Assembly (NCBI RefSeq): GCF_015679265.1 | Contig: NZ_CP064942.1 | Location: forward strand, 310,001 to 374,000 | Origin: Pontivivens ytuae | Lineage (GTDB): Bacteria; Pseudomonadota; Alphaproteobacteria; Rhodobacterales; Rhodobacteraceae | Direction: 5' to 3' | Length of the DNA: 64,000 nucleotides | Part shown: positions 1 to 8,802 of the stretch, in pieces | Layout of the letters: the number at the start of each line of letters is the position of its first letter | Position numbering within the stretch: the stretch's first letter is position 1 | Notes under the pieces: generated by a model | Databases searched by the model: none | What the model was told of the DNA's origin: nothing | What the model saw: only the letters and a program-made list of their open reading frames with translations | Program-made: the position numbers and the translations under genes

Positions 1-81
1 CGCGACGTCCGCGTCTGCCAGATCTACGAGGGCACGTCGGACATCCAGAAGATGCTGATCGCGCGGCAGATGGCGGGTTAG
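1..81 (+). CDS. Acyl-CoA dehydrogenase, C-terminal end (partial)
   Basis: Only the last 26 codons are in the window. They read ...YEGTSDIQKMLIAR..., the very typical C-terminal helix of acyl-CoA dehydrogenases, where YEGTS contributes to FAD binding at the subunit interface, and end in TAG. The family oxidises acyl-CoA thioesters with FAD and passes electrons to ETF. The rest of the gene lies before the window, so the substrate chain length cannot be judged. Confidence 0.85.
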   Translation, partial: RDVRVCQIYEGTSDIQKMLIARQMAG

Positions 82-471
82 TGTTTTCAGGTAAGCTGTG
101 AGGACCGCGCCAGACCTGGAGGGCGCGTGAGGGACGGTTGATCAACGTCCGCGCGTTCAAGCATCCATGTTCTGACTTCTGCGAATGACATCGCCAACGC
201 GCCCTCCGGGGGGGAGGTCGGGCGCGGCCCGGCGTGGCCGCCGGGCGGGACGGAGATGCTTGTGGGCGCTCCTAATAAGGCGGTCCCGGCGCTTCGGCCG
301 GGACGGTTGCTTTCCGTTGCTACCACCCCGGACTTGATCAGGGGCCGCTCGGACAACCGCGCGGTCCCGCTTCAACGGCGCGCCATGCTCCGGCTCGACC
401 GGAGCATCTGCTGCATAGGGAGATCCTCGGGTCGAGCCCGAAGATGACGGCCCAGAAAACTAAGCTCACAC
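82..471. other. Intergenic, no gene seen; repeat-rich
   Basis: No convincing gene on either strand; the open frames here have no recognisable domain and weak starts. It holds a hairpin at 283-304 (GTCCCGGC, 6-nt loop, GCCGGGAC) and copies of the palindromic repeat listed separately. The hairpin may end the acyl-CoA dehydrogenase transcript, but it is about 200 nt past the stop and has no T-run. Confidence 0.5.
326..450. repeat. Dispersed palindromic intergenic repeat
   Basis: Three short palindromes in series: CCCCGGACTTGATCAGGGG at 326-344, ATGCTCCGG/CCGGAGCAT (9-bp perfect arms, 385-407) and TCGGG/CCCGA at 427-441 ending ..GATGACG. The pattern 'GTCATNCTCGGGCTTGACCCGNGGA ... CGGGTCGAGCCCGANNATGACG' recurs at 3624-3692, and a related half at 32261-32281, so this is a multi-copy intergenic element. 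Confidence 0.55.
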
Positions 472-515
472 CCTAACTTTCCTTGACACGACTCACCTCG
501 ACCCTCAAAGTTAGG
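472..515 (+). promoter_or_regulatory. Inverted repeat operator candidate before the ArsR gene
   Basis: Perfect inverted repeat CCTAACTTT (472-480) / AAAGTTAGG (507-515) with a 26-nt spacer. A TTGACA-like -35 box lies at 483-488 inside it, and the right arm abuts the ribosome binding site and the ATG at 519. ArsR-family repressors bind such dyads over their own promoters, so autoregulation is inferred. Confidence 0.5.
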
Positions 516-518
516 ACC

Positions 519-863
519 ATGGCTAACCTTTCACAGAACCTCGACGCGATCTTCCGCGCCCTTGCCGACCCGACCCGCCGGGAGGTGCTCGCCTTGCTCG
601 AACGCGAGCCAGCCAGCGTCAAGACGCTCGCCGCCCGGTTCGACATGGCCCTGCCCTCCTTCCTCGCGCACGTAAAGCTGCTGGAGGAGGCGGGCCTGAT
701 CGAGACCGAGAAGGTCGGCCGCGTCCGCTCCTGCGCGATCCGGTCCGATGGCCTGCGGGCCGCGGAACGCTGGCTGCGCGACCGCAGGCGCTTCATCGAC
801 GAGCGGCTGGATGCCCTCGGCGACTTCCTTGCAGATGAGACAGACGGAGGAGACGACACATGA
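519..863 (+). CDS. ArsR-family winged-helix transcriptional regulator
   Basis: 114 residues. The sequence shows the ArsR/SmtB opening 'AIFRALADPTRREVLALLE' followed by a recognition region (LAARFDMALPSFLAHVKLLEEAGLI) and a wing (ETEKVGRVRSCAI). No Cys pair or His/Asp metal site of the metal-sensing ArsR proteins is visible, which fits the non-metal subgroup (SdpR/PF12840-like) usually paired with SRPBCC/AHSA1 proteins. The start at 519 was chosen over an upstream in-frame start at 483 because homology begins there and AGGA precedes it. Its stop overlaps the start of the next gene (ATGA), so the two are translationally coupled. It probably represses its own operon through the dyad at 472-515; the ligand is unknown. 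Confidence 0.85.
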   Translation: MANLSQNLDAIFRALADPTRREVLALLEREPASVKTLAARFDMALPSFLAHVKLLEEAGLIETEKVGRVRSCAIRSDGLRAAERWLRDRRRFIDERLDALGDFLADETDGGDDT

Positions 864-1318
864 CCGGCTTTCAGGACCATGCCTTCAGCCTCACCCGGGA
901 ATACGCGGCCCCGCCGCTCCGCGTTTTCGACGCCTGGGCGGACCCGCAGGCCAAGGGCCGCTGGTTCGCGGCCAGCGGTCCGGGACGCGGCGCGATCTTC
1001 GACTGGCGCATGGAATTCCGGCCCGGCGGGCGGGAGGAAGGACGGATCGAAACGCCCTTCGGCCCGGTCACCTATCACGGCGTCTACCACCTGACCGAGC
1101 GCCCGCAGCGCATCCTGCACACCTACGAGATGCGGATGGACGGGCGGCTCTTCTCCACCTCTCTGACCTCGATCGACTTCGCCGAACGCGAGCGCGGCTG
1201 CCGCATGACCTATGCCGAACGGCTCGTCCATGTGGACGCGCCCGAGACGATCGACATGCGCCGCGCCGGATGTGCCGAGATGCTCGACCGCCTCGGCGAT
1301 CTGCTCGTCACCGCCTGA
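860..1318 (+). CDS. SRPBCC (AHSA1-like) family protein, copy 1
   Basis: 152 residues with the AHSA1/START-like pattern: 'SLTREYAAPPLRVFDAWADPQAKGRWFA' at the N-terminus, 'MEFRPGG' and 'YHGVYHLTERPQRILHTYEM' in the middle, and a helix at the end (EMLDRLGDLLV). The SRPBCC fold forms a hydrophobic ligand cavity; members paired with ArsR regulators are usually of unknown substrate. It overlaps the regulator by 4 nt and is followed 11 nt later by a paralogue, so the three form one operon. No catalytic residue can be assigned. Confidence 0.8.
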   Translation: MTGFQDHAFSLTREYAAPPLRVFDAWADPQAKGRWFAASGPGRGAIFDWRMEFRPGGREEGRIETPFGPVTYHGVYHLTERPQRILHTYEMRMDGRLFSTSLTSIDFAERERGCRMTYAERLVHVDAPETIDMRRAGCAEMLDRLGDLLVTA

Positions 1319-1329
1319 AGGAGGACACG

Positions 1330-1791
1330 ATGACCGGTCTCGACCACCAGAGCTTCACGCTCACCCGCGACTACAAGGCCGACCACGCGCGCGTCTACGA
1401 CGCCTGGGCCCGGCCGGAGGCGAAGCGCCGCTGGTTTGCGGAGAACCCCGGCAAGTCCCATGTCGAGCTGCGCCATTGGGAGATGGATTTCCGCCCCGGC
1501 GGCACGGAGCGCGGGGAGTTCCTCGTGAACGGCTCCGAGATCAACTATCGCGGCCGCTACGTGATCTGCACCCGGCCCGGCCGCCTGATCTACAATTACG
1601 ACATGGATGCGGACGGCGAGATGCTGTCGGCCTCCCTCGTCGCCGTCTCGATGGAGGAGGCGAAGGACGGCTGCCGCCTCACCTATACCGAGCACATCGT
1701 CTTCATCGACGGGCGCGACAAGCTGGAATACCGCGTGCAGGGCACCGAGGAGCTGCTCGACAAGCTCGGCCACCTGCTCGTACCCGCCTGA
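1330..1791 (+). CDS. SRPBCC (AHSA1-like) family protein, copy 2
   Basis: 153 residues, a tandem paralogue of the preceding gene: both begin MTG-(F/L)-(Q/D)-..SFTLTR/AFSLTR, share 'RVYDAWA-PEAKRRWFA', 'FRPGG' and a closing 'LDKLGHLL' helix. A ribosome site (GGAGGACACG) precedes the ATG. Divergence is largest around the predicted cavity region (KSHVELRHWEMDF here against GRGAIFDWRMEF in copy 1), which suggests duplication followed by a change of ligand rather than simple dosage. Function unknown. Confidence 0.8.
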   Translation: MTGLDHQSFTLTRDYKADHARVYDAWARPEAKRRWFAENPGKSHVELRHWEMDFRPGGTERGEFLVNGSEINYRGRYVICTRPGRLIYNYDMDADGEMLSASLVAVSMEEAKDGCRLTYTEHIVFIDGRDKLEYRVQGTEELLDKLGHLLVPA

Positions 1792-1847
1792 GAGGAACGG
1801 CCCCTGCCCCGCTCGCGTTTCCCTCCCATTGGTTTGGGAGGCTTTCG

Positions 1848-2699
1848 ATGAGCAAGCAGGATTTGAGCTGGGCGATCCCGGTCATGCGTATGGGCTATGC
1901 CGGGCGCGGGATCGTCTACGTGGTGGTGGCGGGCATCTCGCTCTTCGCGCTGACGCGCGGGGGCGAGGCCGAGGGGACCTCCAGCGCGCTGGAGCAACTT
2001 GAGGGCTCCGCCTGGGGCAGCGTGGTGCTGCTCCTGATCTTCCTCGGCATGGCGGCCTACGCGATCTGGCGATGGATCGATGCGGCCTATGACCTTGAAG
2101 ACTACGGCGGCGAGGTGAAGGGCCTGATCGCGCGCGGCGGGATGATCATCACGGGCGCGATCCATGGCGCGCTCGGCCTCTTCGCCCTCGTCCTGCTCTT
2201 CACCTCCGGTGGCGGCGGCAGCGGCTCGACGATTGCGGAGGTCGTGCGCTGGGTGATGGGGCTACCGGCCGGGATCTGGCTGGTGGGGCTCGCGGGTGCG
2301 ATCACGATCGGCGCCGGGATCTACTATGTGGTGAAGGCGGTGAAGGAGAAATACCGCGCGCACCTGCGGGCCAACCACTTCACGCGCAACTGGAACCCGG
2401 CGCTGAAGGCGGGCGTGCTGGCGCAGGCAATCATCATCACGCTGATCGGCTTTTTCCTCGTCTTCGCGGCGTGGCAGGCGGACCCGAGCCAAGCGGGTGG
2501 CGTGGGCGAGGCGTTCTCCTGGCTGCGCGATCAGGCCCATGGCCGGATCCTCGTGATCGCGGTCTGCATCGGGCTGTTGGGCTTCGCACTCTTCTGCTTC
2601 GTGAACGCCGCCTACCGCGTGGTGCCGAAGGTCGCGGGCGACGATGTGGAGACGCTGGCGCGCCGGGCGAAGGGCAAGGCCGAGGCGGCCATGGGCTGA
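1848..2699 (+). CDS. DUF1206 integral membrane protein
   Basis: 283 residues with about six hydrophobic segments in three similar pairs, the architecture of DUF1206. The repeated unit '[21 protein letters not shown]' near the N-terminus recurs as '[20 protein letters not shown]' and '[21 protein letters not shown]'. The family sits in the cytoplasmic membrane and has no established function. Start chosen at the ATG after GGGAGG-like sequence at 1837-1842. It follows the ArsR/SRPBCC genes by 56 nt and could be cotranscribed. Confidence 0.8.
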   Translation: MSKQDLSWAIPVMRMGYAGRGIVYVVVAGISLFALTRGGEAEGTSSALEQLEGSAWGSVVLLLIFLGMAAYAIWRWIDAAYDLEDYGGEVKGLIARGGMIITGAIHGALGLFALVLLFTSGGGGSGSTIAEVVRWVMGLPAGIWLVGLAGAITIGAGIYYVVKAVKEKYRAHLRANHFTRNWNPALKAGVLAQAIIITLIGFFLVFAAWQADPSQAGGVGEAFSWLRDQAHGRILVIAVCIGLLGFALFCFVNAAYRVVPKVAGDDVETLARRAKGKAEAAMG

Positions 2700-2755
2700 A
2701 CTGGACTTCCCTCCCGGGCCGCTCCACACTCCGCGGCAAAATGGGAGGGAAGCGC

Positions 2756-3526
2756 ATGGAACTCAACGAAAACATCACCGCCGTGGTGACCGGCGGGGCG
2801 AGCGGGCTGGGTGCCGCGACCGCCCGTGCGCTGGCCGCCGCGGGGGTGAAGGTGGCGATCCTCGACCGGGATGCGACGAAGGGTCCGGCGGTGGCCGCGG
2901 AGATCGGCGGCCACTTCGCGGAAGTCGATGTGTCGGATGCCGGGAGCGTGGCGGCGGCGCTGGCGAGCGCCCGCGCCGCACACGGTCAGGAGCGGATCTG
3001 CGTGAACTGCGCGGGGCTCGCCTGGGCGGTGAAGACTGTGGACCGGGAGGGGCAGCCGCACGACCCGGCGAAGTTCGCGACCACCATCGGCGTGAACCTG
3101 ATCGGCACCTTCAACATGGCGAGCCAGTCGGCGGCGGGGATGGCGGCGGCCGAGCCGCTGACGGCCGATGGCGAACGGGGGGTGATCGTGAATACCGCCT
3201 CGGTCGCGGCCTTCGACGGGCAGATCGGGCAGATCGCCTATTCCGCCTCGAAGGGCGGCGTGGTCGGGATGACGCTGCCGATGGCCCGTGATCTCGCCCG
3301 TTCCGGCATCCGCGTGAACGCGATCGCGCCAGGGCTGTTCCTCACGCCGCTTCTGGAAAGCCTGCCGGAGGAGGCGAAGCGGAGCCTCGGCGCGCAGGTG
3401 CCCTTCCCCTCCCGCCTCGGCGATCCGGCGGAGTTCGCAGCGCTGGTCCGGCACATGGCGGAGAACCCGATGCTCAATGGCGAGGTCGTGCGGCTCGACG
3501 GGGCGATCCGGATGGCGCCGAAGTGA
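2756..3526 (+). CDS. SDR oxidoreductase, 3-hydroxyacyl-CoA dehydrogenase type II-like
   Basis: 256 residues. Classical short-chain dehydrogenase: cofactor motif 'TGGASGLG', 'NCAG' after strand 4, and the catalytic Ser...Tyr-x3-Lys in '[22 protein letters not shown]'. The 'FDGQIGQ-AYSASK' stretch and the C-terminal '[25 protein letters not shown]' are characteristic of the HSD10/3-hydroxyacyl-CoA dehydrogenase type II group, which oxidises (S)-3-hydroxyacyl-CoA with NAD+ in beta-oxidation or isoleucine breakdown. Start at 2756 has GGGAGGGA just upstream; an in-frame ATG at 2741 overlaps that ribosome site and is less likely. The acyl-CoA dehydrogenase at the window start supports a fatty-acid role. 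Confidence 0.8.
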   Translation: MELNENITAVVTGGASGLGAATARALAAAGVKVAILDRDATKGPAVAAEIGGHFAEVDVSDAGSVAAALASARAAHGQERICVNCAGLAWAVKTVDREGQPHDPAKFATTIGVNLIGTFNMASQSAAGMAAAEPLTADGERGVIVNTASVAAFDGQIGQIAYSASKGGVVGMTLPMARDLARSGIRVNAIAPGLFLTPLLESLPEEAKRSLGAQVPFPSRLGDPAEFAALVRHMAENPMLNGEVVRLDGAIRMAPK

Positions 3527-3612
3527 CGGGCGGGGGCTTTGCCCCCGATCTGGGGGCGCTGCCCCGTCCGGGCCTGACGGCCCGACCTCCCCGGGATATT
3601 TCGACAAGCTGG
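3527..3612. repeat. 3'-end hairpin element (Roseobacter-type)
   Basis: GC-rich hairpins (GGGGGCTTTGCCCCC, GGGCCTGACGGCCC) followed by GGGATATTTCGACAAGCTGGAA. Read on the other strand this begins TTC..CTT...AAATATCCC, the same opening as the elements at 21938, 24772 and 28797. It lies directly after the SDR stop codon and probably works as a transcription end or RNA-stabilising structure. Confidence 0.55.
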
Positions 3613-3623
3613 AAGGGTGTGGC

Positions 3624-3692
3624 CGTCATACTCGGGCTTGACCCGGGGAGCTCGTGATTGCGGAGATGGCCGGGTCGAGCCCGACCATGACG
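3624..3692. repeat. Dispersed palindromic intergenic repeat, second copy
   Basis: Imperfect long palindrome CGTCATACTCGGGCTTGACCC ... CGGGTCGAGCCCGACCATGACG. It matches the elements at 326-450 and sits in the convergent gap between the SDR and the TPP enzyme. Confidence 0.6.
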
Positions 3693-3705
3693 TTCCTTCA
3701 GGAGG

Positions 3706-5319
3706 TCAGATCAGCCCGTCGTAGGAGCGGCGGGGGATCGTGATTTCGAGGAGGACCGGGCCGTCGGCGGCGAGGGCCTCGGCGAAGGTCTCCTCGAGGC
3801 TTGCGGCGCTGTCGGCCTTCAGGCTCTTCAGGCCCATGGCGCCGGCAACCGCTGCGTAGTCCGTCGCGCCGAAATCGACGCCCGCGTTCTGCTTGCCGTC
3901 GCGGCGCTGCTTCATCTCGATCAGAGCGAGGGAGCTGTCGTTGAGCACCGTGCAGATCACCGGAGCGGCGGTGTCGCGCAAGGTGGCGAGTTCGCCCAGG
4001 ATCATGTCGAGGCAGCCGTCGCCCATCACCGCGAGGCTGCGCTCGCCGCTCGCGAGCCCGTGGCCCATGGCGAGCGGCAGGGCGCAGCCCATGGTGCAGA
4101 GGCCAGTGGACTGGATCAGCGTGTGCGGGCGATCGCAGTGCCACATCTGGCTCATCAGGATGCGGTGCGCGCCGCTGTCGACGCTCGTCATCATCTCGCC
4201 GGGGCGCATGCGGTCGAGGATGGCGAGGGCCTGCGCCGGGCCCCAGTCGTCACCCGGTGCGAAGGCAGCATCCAGCGCCGCGCGGGTCTCGGCGACACGC
4301 GCGCCCCAGTCGACGCTCAGCGCGAGGCCGTCGAAGAGGGCCTCCAGGCTGCGGCCCGGATCGCAGACCCAGCCTTGGGAGACGCCGTGCATCGCCTGCC
4401 GGTCGGGCACCGCGGTGAAGGAGATCGCGTTGGCCCGGTCCCACGGGTCCTGCCAGCCGGTGCGCATCTCGATCGGGTCGTAGCCCGCGCAGATCACGAG
4501 ATCGGCCTCGCCGATCAGAGGCATGAGGATCGCGTCGGATTTCGGGCTGAGCCCGTGACCGCCGAGGCTGAGCGGATGGCGCTCGTCGAGGACGCCCTTC
4601 GCCTTGTAGGTCGTGACGACCGGGATGCCGTGCGCCTCCGCCGCGGCGCGGACTGCCTCGGGTGCGCCAGGCGATTGCAGAAGGTCGAGGCCCGCGACGA
4701 TCAGCGGGCGTTTGGCGTTGGCGAGGCGACGGCGCGCGGCGTCGAGCCCCGTTGGCAGGCTGGGCGAGACGGGGGTGAGGTAGCCGACGCCAGGCACCGG
4801 ATGCTCGGCGGCGGCGACCTTCACCGGCAGGTCGATATGGACCGGGCCGGGTTGCGGGTCCTGCGCGATGCGCACCGCCTTGTCGATCATCACGTCGCAG
4901 GCCCCGGCACGCGCCTCGAAGCTCGCCTTGACCACCGGTTTCAGCACGGCGCGGTGGTCGAAGATCTGGTGGGTGTAGCGCAGGGTCGTCACGTCGTCAT
5001 AGGCGCCGGTGATGACGATCAGTGGCACACGGTCCTGCTCCGCATTCGCGGTGACATTGACGGTGTTCGCCATGCCGGGCCCGACGGTGGCGACGAGCAC
5101 CCCGGGTGCGCCGGTCGCGTGCCACGCCCCCTCGGCCATGAAGCCGGCGGCGTTCTCGTGCCGGGCGAGGACGAAGCGGATGCCGATCCGCTCCATCGCG
5201 TCGATCAGCTCCAGCACCTCGCCGCCGGGCACGCCGAAGGCATGGCGCACCCCGGCTTCGTAGAGGCGCAACGCTATGATTTCGGCTGAGGTCGGGTTCG
5301 GCACGGGCGAGGCTCCCAA
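3706..5319 (-). CDS. Thiamine-diphosphate enzyme, acetolactate synthase-like
   Basis: 537 residues. N-terminal PYR domain with the catalytic-Glu motif 'RHENAAGFMAEG' (about residues 53-64), central domain (LIVAGLDLLQSPGAPEAV), and C-terminal PP domain with the ThDP motif 'GDGCLDM...TVLNDSSLALI' (GDG-x~24-N). Family members decarboxylate 2-oxo acids and ligate or oxidise the product. It lacks obvious ilvB context: no ilvN small-subunit gene follows, so a catabolic or benzoylformate-decarboxylase/acetolactate-like role is likelier than branched-chain biosynthesis. It is monocistronic and convergent with the SDR. The ATG is preceded by only a weak ribosome site. Confidence 0.75.
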   Translation of the reverse strand: MGASPVPNPTSAEIIALRLYEAGVRHAFGVPGGEVLELIDAMERIGIRFVLARHENAAGFMAEGAWHATGAPGVLVATVGPGMANTVNVTANAEQDRVPLIVITGAYDDVTTLRYTHQIFDHRAVLKPVVKASFEARAGACDVMIDKAVRIAQDPQPGPVHIDLPVKVAAAEHPVPGVGYLTPVSPSLPTGLDAARRRLANAKRPLIVAGLDLLQSPGAPEAVRAAAEAHGIPVVTTYKAKGVLDERHPLSLGGHGLSPKSDAILMPLIGEADLVICAGYDPIEMRTGWQDPWDRANAISFTAVPDRQAMHGVSQGWVCDPGRSLEALFDGLALSVDWGARVAETRAALDAAFAPGDDWGPAQALAILDRMRPGEMMTSVDSGAHRILMSQMWHCDRPHTLIQSTGLCTMGCALPLAMGHGLASGERSLAVMGDGCLDMILGELATLRDTAAPVICTVLNDSSLALIEMKQRRDGKQNAGVDFGATDYAAVAGAMGLKSLKADSAASLEETFAEALAADGPVLLEITIPRRSYDGLI

Positions 5320-5382
5320 GGGTCTTGTGCCGATCCTGCGGCTGACCCCTCGGCTGTCAATCCCTCACTCTGCGCAACGCGG

Positions 5383-5655
5383 TCAGCCGCAGTTCACATC
5401 CACGATGGTTCCGGTCTCATCCAGCATGAAATTGAGCCGGTCCGGGTTGAAATCCTGCGTGACGACATCGCCGGGGCGGATAATCCGCATCGGCGCGGGG
5501 AAGGTGGAACGCGTAAAAATCTCCTCATTTTCCCCGATGAAGGCCGCGTATCCGTCGGCGTCGCAGCCGGTAGCACCGACTTCCGTCGGTGGCGTGCAGG
5601 CGGCGAGCGGCAGGGCCAGAGAGGCGGCAAGCAGGCAGAGATGGACAGGACGCAT
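5383..5655 (-). CDS. Peptidase inhibitor I78 family lipoprotein
   Basis: 90 residues. Starts MRPVHLCLLAASLALPLAAC, a lipoprotein signal with lipobox LAAC, so Cys20 would be lipidated after export. The mature part matches inhibitor family I78: 'GCDADGYAAFIGEN', 'APMRIIRPGDVVTQDFNPDRLNF', 'GTIVDVNCG', with a Cys pair likely forming a disulfide. I78 proteins inhibit serine proteases in the periplasm. An upstream in-frame start at 5715 adds 20 residues before the signal peptide and is rejected. Alone between the TPP enzyme and acs. Confidence 0.8.
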   Translation of the reverse strand: MRPVHLCLLAASLALPLAACTPPTEVGATGCDADGYAAFIGENEEIFTRSTFPAPMRIIRPGDVVTQDFNPDRLNFMLDETGTIVDVNCG

Positions 5656-5696
5656 GGCGCAGGTTCCCCCAATTGATGCTGCCTGCACAAAGGCAT

Positions 5697-5731
5697 ACCG
5701 CCCGCCGGCGATCAAGACGCCGGCGGGCGGT
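5697..5731. terminator. Strong 14-bp hairpin upstream of the I78 gene
   Basis: ACCGCCCGCCGGCG (5697-5710), 7-nt loop, CGCCGGCGGGCGGT (5718-5731): a perfect 14-bp stem. There is no T-run on either strand, so intrinsic termination is uncertain. It lies about 290 nt past acs on the same strand and 42 nt before the I78 start. Confidence 0.45.
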
Positions 5732-6022
5732 GGCCTGTAGCAAGTCCTGCCTGTCCCACACAGGATGCTCCGGAGCTTGCGTCCGGTTGGGAGCAGGAGG
5801 ACGGATCTCGTCCCGGGCCGCCGGGTTTGCGGCGGGCCCGGCGCGTCGTCTGGCTACTCCCCCACGAAGAGCGCCGACGCGCCGGACCATTCACTCACGC
5901 GGAACGTCTCGACGTCCCCCCACTCCATGTTTCAGACTTTCGACTCGTCCTGTGGCGAGAATTGGGCCGGTTGTGGGCAAATGTTGGGACTCACCCTTGA
6001 GTTGCAACCGGATGGTTTCATT
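5732..6022. other. Intergenic between acs and the I78 gene
   Basis: No gene supported on either strand. It holds one imperfect GC hairpin near 5815-5843 (CCGGGCCGCC/GGCGGGCCCGG) and a less GC-rich stretch near 5925-6020. Nothing else recognised. Confidence 0.4.
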
Positions 6023-7966
6023 CTACGTCTGAGGCCGGTTGGCGATCAGGTGATCAACGACCTCCGGCTCCGCCAGCGTCGAGGTATCGCCCAGACTGCC
6101 GAAGTCGTTCTCGGCGATCTTGCGCAGAATGCGGCGCATGATCTTGCCGGAGCGGGTCTTTGGCAGGCCGGGCGCCCACTGGATGACGTCGGGCTTCGCG
6201 ATCGGGCCGATGTCGGAGCGGACATGGGTCTGGAGCTCCTTGACGAGAGCGTCGGACGGCTCCTGCCCCTCCATCAGCGTGACGTAGCAGTATATGCCCT
6301 GCCCCTTCACCTCGTGCGGGTAACCGACAACGGCAGCCTCGCTGACCGCGGGGTGCGCGACGAGCGAGCTTTCGACCTCCGCCGTGCCCATGCGGTGGCC
6401 CGAGACGTTGATGACGTCGTCGACCCGGCCCGTGATCCAGTAGTAGCCGTCCTCGTCGCGGCGGCAGCCGTCGCCGGAGAAGTAGTAGCCCTTGTATTGC
6501 TCGAAATAGGTCTTCACGAAGCGCTCGTGATCGCCCCAGACCGTGCGCATCTGGCCGGGCCAGCTGTCGGCGATGGCGAGGACGCCCTCGGTCGCCGTCT
6601 CCTCCTGCACCACCGCCGTTTGCGGGTCGAGCACGACGGGCCGCACGCCGAAGAAGGGCGTGGTGGCCGAGCCGGGCTTGGTCGGCGTCGCGCCGGGCAG
6701 CGGGGTGATGAGGTGGCCACCGGTCTCCGTCTGCCACCAGGTATCGACGATCGGGCAGCGGCCCTTGCCGACGACATCGTTGTACCAGTTCCACGCCTCC
6801 GGATTGATGGGCTCGCCCACCGTGCCGAGTATGCGGATGGAGGAAAGGTCATAGCCCTCCACGAAGCTGGTGCCCTTGCCCATCAGCGCGCGGATCGCGG
6901 TCGGCGCGGTGTAGAACTGGTTCACCTTGTGCTTCTCGCAGCAGGCCCAGAAGCGGCCCGCATCGGGATAGGTCGGCACGCCCTCGAACATCAGCGTCGT
7001 CGCGCCATTGGCGAGCGGGCCATAGACGATGTAGCTGTGGCCTGTCACCCAGCCCACATCCGCCGTGCACCAGAACACGTCGCCATCGTGGTAGTCGAAC
7101 GTGTACTGGTGGGTGATCGCGGCATAGAGCAGGTAGCCGCCAGAGGAGTGCACCACGCCCTTCGGCTTACCGGTGGAGCCGGAGGTGTAGAGGATGAAGA
7201 GCGGATCTTCCGCGTTCATCGTCTCGGGCGGGCAATCGTCGCCCACCTTCTCCTCCATCTCGTGCAGCCAGTAATCGCCATTGGAGCGGAAGGCGATCTG
7301 CTGGCCGGTGCGCTTGACGATCAGCACCGCCGGATCCTCGGCGGAGTGGACGAGCGCCTGGTTCACGTTGTCTTTGAGGTTCGTCACCCGCCCGCCGCGC
7401 GGCGCGCCGTCGGAGGTGATGACGACCTTGGCCTCGCAATCGTCGACGCGGTTCGCAAGCGCGTCGGGCGAGAAGCCGGCGAAGACGATCGAGTGGATCG
7501 CACCGATCCGCGCGCAGGCGAGCATCGCATAGGCCGCCTCGGGGATCATCGGCAGGTAGATGACGACGCGGTCGCCCTTCTTGACGCCGAGCTCCTTCAG
7601 CACGTTCGCGAACTTGCAGACGCGGGTGTGCAGCTCGCGATAGGTGATGTGCTGCGCCTCGTCCGATACGTCATCCGGCTCCCAGATGATGGCGGTCTGG
7701 TCGCCGCGCGTCTCCAGATGCCGGTCGACGCAGTTGGCGGCGACGTTCAGCTCGCCATCCTCGAACCATTTGATGGAGACATCCGGGTAGGCGAAGGTGG
7801 TGTTCTTGATCTTGGTGGGCTGGGTGATCCAGTCGAGGCGCTTGGCCTCGTCGCCCCAGAAGCCCTCGGGGTCGTTCACCGAGCGGGCATACATCTCTGC
7901 ATAGCCGTCGGAATCGATATGAGCGGCGCGCACCAGGTCGGGTGCGGGCTCGTGCATGTCCTTCAT
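6023..7966 (-). CDS. acs: Acetyl-CoA synthetase
   Basis: 647 residues, the normal length for Acs. It activates acetate with ATP and CoA to acetyl-CoA through acetyl-AMP. Seen: AMP-binding P-loop '[14 protein letters not shown]', '[16 protein letters not shown]' (acyl/adenylate pocket with the conserved Trp that limits the substrate to short acids), '[19 protein letters not shown]', and the hinge and C-terminal Lys motif '[14 protein letters not shown]', whose Lys is the usual acetylation site. Ribosome site AGGAGGATCC before ATG. It heads toward a block with a five-gene ABC importer and the CrbS-like sensor, which in gamma-proteobacteria controls acs. Confidence 0.95.
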   Translation of the reverse strand: MKDMHEPAPDLVRAAHIDSDGYAEMYARSVNDPEGFWGDEAKRLDWITQPTKIKNTTFAYPDVSIKWFEDGELNVAANCVDRHLETRGDQTAIIWEPDDVSDEAQHITYRELHTRVCKFANVLKELGVKKGDRVVIYLPMIPEAAYAMLACARIGAIHSIVFAGFSPDALANRVDDCEAKVVITSDGAPRGGRVTNLKDNVNQALVHSAEDPAVLIVKRTGQQIAFRSNGDYWLHEMEEKVGDDCPPETMNAEDPLFILYTSGSTGKPKGVVHSSGGYLLYAAITHQYTFDYHDGDVFWCTADVGWVTGHSYIVYGPLANGATTLMFEGVPTYPDAGRFWACCEKHKVNQFYTAPTAIRALMGKGTSFVEGYDLSSIRILGTVGEPINPEAWNWYNDVVGKGRCPIVDTWWQTETGGHLITPLPGATPTKPGSATTPFFGVRPVVLDPQTAVVQEETATEGVLAIADSWPGQMRTVWGDHERFVKTYFEQYKGYYFSGDGCRRDEDGYYWITGRVDDVINVSGHRMGTAEVESSLVAHPAVSEAAVVGYPHEVKGQGIYCYVTLMEGQEPSDALVKELQTHVRSDIGPIAKPDVIQWAPGLPKTRSGKIMRRILRKIAENDFGSLGDTSTLAEPEVVDHLIANRPQT

Positions 7967-8049
7967 AGCGGATCCTCCTGTCGTCGAGGGCCGGTCGGCG
8001 CGGCCCTTCCTGGGGCGGCGATCCCGGCCGTGGGCGCCGGGACCGGTCG

Positions 8050-8799
8050 TCAGATCGCGAGGTACTCCTCACGCATCTCCTTATTGTCCAGCAGGTGCTG
8101 CGCCGTGTCATCATAGACAACAGTACCGGTATCGAGGATGACGGCCCGGTCCGCGAGTTGCAGCGCGGCAACCGCATTCTGCTCGACGATAACGGTGGTG
8201 ATCCCCAAATCCCTGATCTGCATCAAGGTTTTCTCGATTTCATGGACGATGACCGGGGCAAGGCCCTCGTAAGGCTCATCGAGCAGGAGGAGCTTGATGT
8301 CCCGCGCCAAGGCCCGACCGATGGCGAGCATCTGCTGTTCGCCGCCCGAAAGGGTGGTTCCCTCCTGCTTTCGCCGCTCACCGAGTCGCGGGAAGAGGTC
8401 GTAGATCCGCTCGAGGCTCCAGCCCTTCGGGGGCGCGATCTGGGCGAGCTGCAGGTTCTCCTCCACCGTCAGTCCCTGGATGATCCGGCGATCCTCGGGC
8501 ACCAGCGCGATGCCGGCCTGGGCGGCCTGGTGCGCGCCCATCTCGTGGACCGCCTGATGATCGAGCCAGATCTCGCCATGGGTGACCATGGGCGAGCCCG
8601 CCCGCGCGATGGAACGCAGCGTGGAAGTCTTGCCCGCGCCGTTGCGGCCCAGCAGGGCGAGGATCTCGCCCTCGTGGATGTTCAGGCTGATGCCCTGCAC
8701 GATGTAGCTCTCACCGTAATAGGCATGCATGTCCCAGACGGAGAAGTAGGCCGGTTCGGTGGGCCGCTCGGGCGCGCGAAGGGTGGACATCTGGTTCAT
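8050..8799 (-). CDS. HAAT-family ABC transporter ATP-binding protein (LivF-type)
   Basis: 249 residues with Walker A 'GRNGAGKTS', Q-loop region, signature '[15 protein letters not shown]', Walker B '[10 protein letters not shown]' and switch 'VIVEQN', the usual LivF/UrtE-type sequence. N-terminal extension of about 20 residues ([16 protein letters not shown]) before the domain. It is the last gene of the importer operon and starts 3 nt after the LivG-type gene. It supplies one of two ATPases to a hydrophobic amino acid/amide importer. Confidence 0.9.
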   Translation of the reverse strand: MNQMSTLRAPERPTEPAYFSVWDMHAYYGESYIVQGISLNIHEGEILALLGRNGAGKTSTLRSIARAGSPMVTHGEIWLDHQAVHEMGAHQAAQAGIALVPEDRRIIQGLTVEENLQLAQIAPPKGWSLERIYDLFPRLGERRKQEGTTLSGGEQQMLAIGRALARDIKLLLLDEPYEGLAPVIVHEIEKTLMQIRDLGITTVIVEQNAVAALQLADRAVILDTGTVVYDDTAQHLLDNKEMREEYLAI

Positions 8800-8802
8800 G
8801 GC

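Noticed and set aside
3706..5319. Calling this ThDP enzyme IlvB
   Set aside because: No regulatory-subunit gene adjacent and the sequence lacks clear biosynthetic features; kept as acetolactate synthase-like.
5765..8116. Long plus-strand frame of 783 codons opposite acs
   Set aside because: Antisense shadow of a high-GC gene: composition is Arg/His/Gly/Val rich, no domain, and acs on the other strand is certain.
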